Assembly: GCA_016844935.1 (NCBI GenBank)
Contig: JAERTK010000299.1
Location: 1 to 42,523 of the forward strand
Direction of reading: 5' to 3'
Length of the DNA stretch: 42,523 bases
Source of the DNA: Desulfobacteraceae bacterium
GTDB taxonomy: Bacteria > Desulfobacterota > DSM-4660 > Desulfatiglandales > Desulfatiglandaceae
Positions 41,545 through 42,523 of the stretch are shown here, one piece after another. How positions within the stretch are numbered: position 1 is the first letter of the stretch; every line of letters begins with the position of its first letter. Position numbers and translations under genes: made by a program. Under the pieces are notes generated by a model, which worked only from the letters and a program-made list of their open reading frames with translations, was not told the origin of the DNA and ran no database searches.

Positions 41545-42523
41545 TCAGCTACCCCATGTGCGCTGGGTACCCCCATCAGGCGAAAAAGACGACAGCGTCA
41601 CCACCCGGTACCCTTTTTCATAGAGAAACAAGGAAACTTCCGGCGGCAGATCCAGGGGCGTCATGAAGACCGAATTACCGCCTTCCGTACTAAAAATAAC
41701 GCCTGAAAGGGTCAACCTGATATTTTTTTTGCCGCGCGGGTCCGTGGACAGGGCGTGGGGCCCCATTTTGTGCTGCCATCCCAGAAATTTGAGGGTTTTT
41801 GAAGCCATGGCCAGGGGATTCTTTTCCTTTGAAAGGGAGAGCACCGAAATGCCCCTTTCTTTTAACAGGGCGACGATCTCCGTATCCAGTCCGCTGAGAT
41901 CAATCACCCGCTCCTTTCCGTAGGCCGTCAAGTAAAAATCCGCCGTAACCGTCAGTTTGAAATCATCATTCTGGCTCTTAAAAGCGGGAATTTTGACCCG
42001 CGAGTCATGGGGGTGTCCGGTGAGGGTCAGAAGCATCTCCACCAGGGATGCGGCATCCAGGGCCGTTTCCGGCGCTTTTTCATCAAGCGGTTTTTGGGGT
42101 GCTTCACCGGAAGGATATTCGATGAGCAGCACACCCCGTTGTTTCAGATAAGCCTTGATGGACTGGGGAGCCGCCTGGATCGGGTCGCCCAAAAGATTAA
42201 TCACAATGAACCCGGATTTTTTTCCCCCATGGCCTCTGGGTGGAATGGCAATCCAATCCGCGGTAATGCTGACGGGAATGGTTCCGGACAGTTTCAGGGG
42301 TTCTCCCTTTTTGAAAACCTTCGGGTAGTGAAAGGCTTTGAGGATTTTGCTGAAGGCTGATTTCAAGTCGTCCCCGGGCGAAAGATGAACAATCCGATAA
42401 GTTCCCCAGCTGGACTCAATCACGCGACCCATTCTCGAAGGGAGGGAATTGTGAAGATCCACGATCAGGGTCATACCCCCATGGAGTTTCACAATGGGGT
42501 AGGTATCGGCCTTGAGGTTAATG
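41545..42523 (-). CDS. Unknown protein, N-terminus beyond the window
   Basis: The reading frame continues through the right edge of the window without a convincing start; a GTG at 42492 exists but has no ribosome-binding site, and the frame stays open upstream of it (LKADTYPIVKLHGG). At least 325 residues are visible. I do not recognise the family. The protein has repeated LysR-free alternating modules of the kind LIVDLHNSLPSRMGRVIESSW and VIDLSGLDTEIVALLKERGISVLSL, and hydrophobic beta strands with Gly/Pro turns. It precedes the protease gene by 11 bp, so it may belong to the same envelope function. Confidence 0.6.
   Translation of the reverse strand, partial: INLKADTYPIVKLHGGMTLIVDLHNSLPSRMGRVIESSWGTYRIVHLSPGDDLKSAFSKILKAFHYPKVFKKGEPLKLSGTIPVSITADWIAIPPRGHGGKKSGFIVINLLGDPIQAAPQSIKAYLKQRGVLLIEYPSGEAPQKPLDEKAPETALDAASLVEMLLTLTGHPHDSRVKIPAFKSQNDDFKLTVTADFYLTAYGKERVIDLSGLDTEIVALLKERGISVLSLSKEKNPLAMASKTLKFLGWQHKMGPHALSTDPRGKKNIRLTLSGVIFSTEGGNSVFMTPLDLPPEVSLFLYEKGYRVVTLSSFSPDGGTQRTWGS

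Overview
The window is a gene-dense stretch (mostly 50-58% GC by eye) of a Gram-negative bacterium, most likely a Desulfobacterota member close to the Desulfobacterales. This rests on gene types and arrangement (DUF362 ferredoxin-like protein, long Bat/MoxR operon, Gsp operon in the order F-G-H-I-J-K-L-M-N-C-A-B-D-E, Arn lipid A genes), not on a marker gene. No rRNA, tRNA or CRISPR was seen.

Layout. (1) 3-2935, minus: an inactive-looking exported rhodanese, a 60-residue unknown, trxA, a terminator, trxB and bamD. (2) 3094-5376, plus: DUF362 iron-sulfur protein and ilvE. (3) 5377-7738: a small accessory patch with a hipB-hipA toxin-antitoxin pair behind a strong promoter and nested inverted repeats, followed by a broken metallo-beta-lactamase-fold gene. 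(4) 7739-16491, minus: a tightly coupled operon of a hotdog thioesterase, MoxR ATPase, DUF58, a DUF4381-like protein, BatA, a BatB-BatC fusion, BatD and BatE. (5) 16730-17617, plus: a stand-alone DUF4338 (DruA-type) gene beside a 31-bp palindrome. (6) 17705-23398, plus: an SMR-type transporter, arnB, arnC, a 133-bp palindromic element, arnA and arnD, enough for making and processing the L-Ara4N donor but without arnT. (7) 23414-24604, minus: an outer-membrane beta-barrel protein. (8) 24863-39257, plus: a 14-gene type II secretion operon. (9) 39291-42523: an exported unknown, a HAD phosphatase, a DUF4124-trypsin fusion and the end of an unknown gene cut by the window edge.

The most unusual signal is not a gene. 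At least ten places in the arn and gsp operons carry short degenerate tandem repeats, different in sequence but all with a 7-bp period, and nearly all at gene junctions or start codons. Because 7 is not a multiple of 3, a change in copy number shifts the frame. In the gspB-like gene the repeat separates a membrane-anchored N-terminus from a TPR C-terminus that lies in another frame; one added heptad, or the loss of two, would give a continuous 245-residue protein. Heptads also lie between the arnC start codon and its catalytic domain, and they supply the start codons of gspE. This suggests, without proving, repeat-based variation of secretion and lipid A modification.
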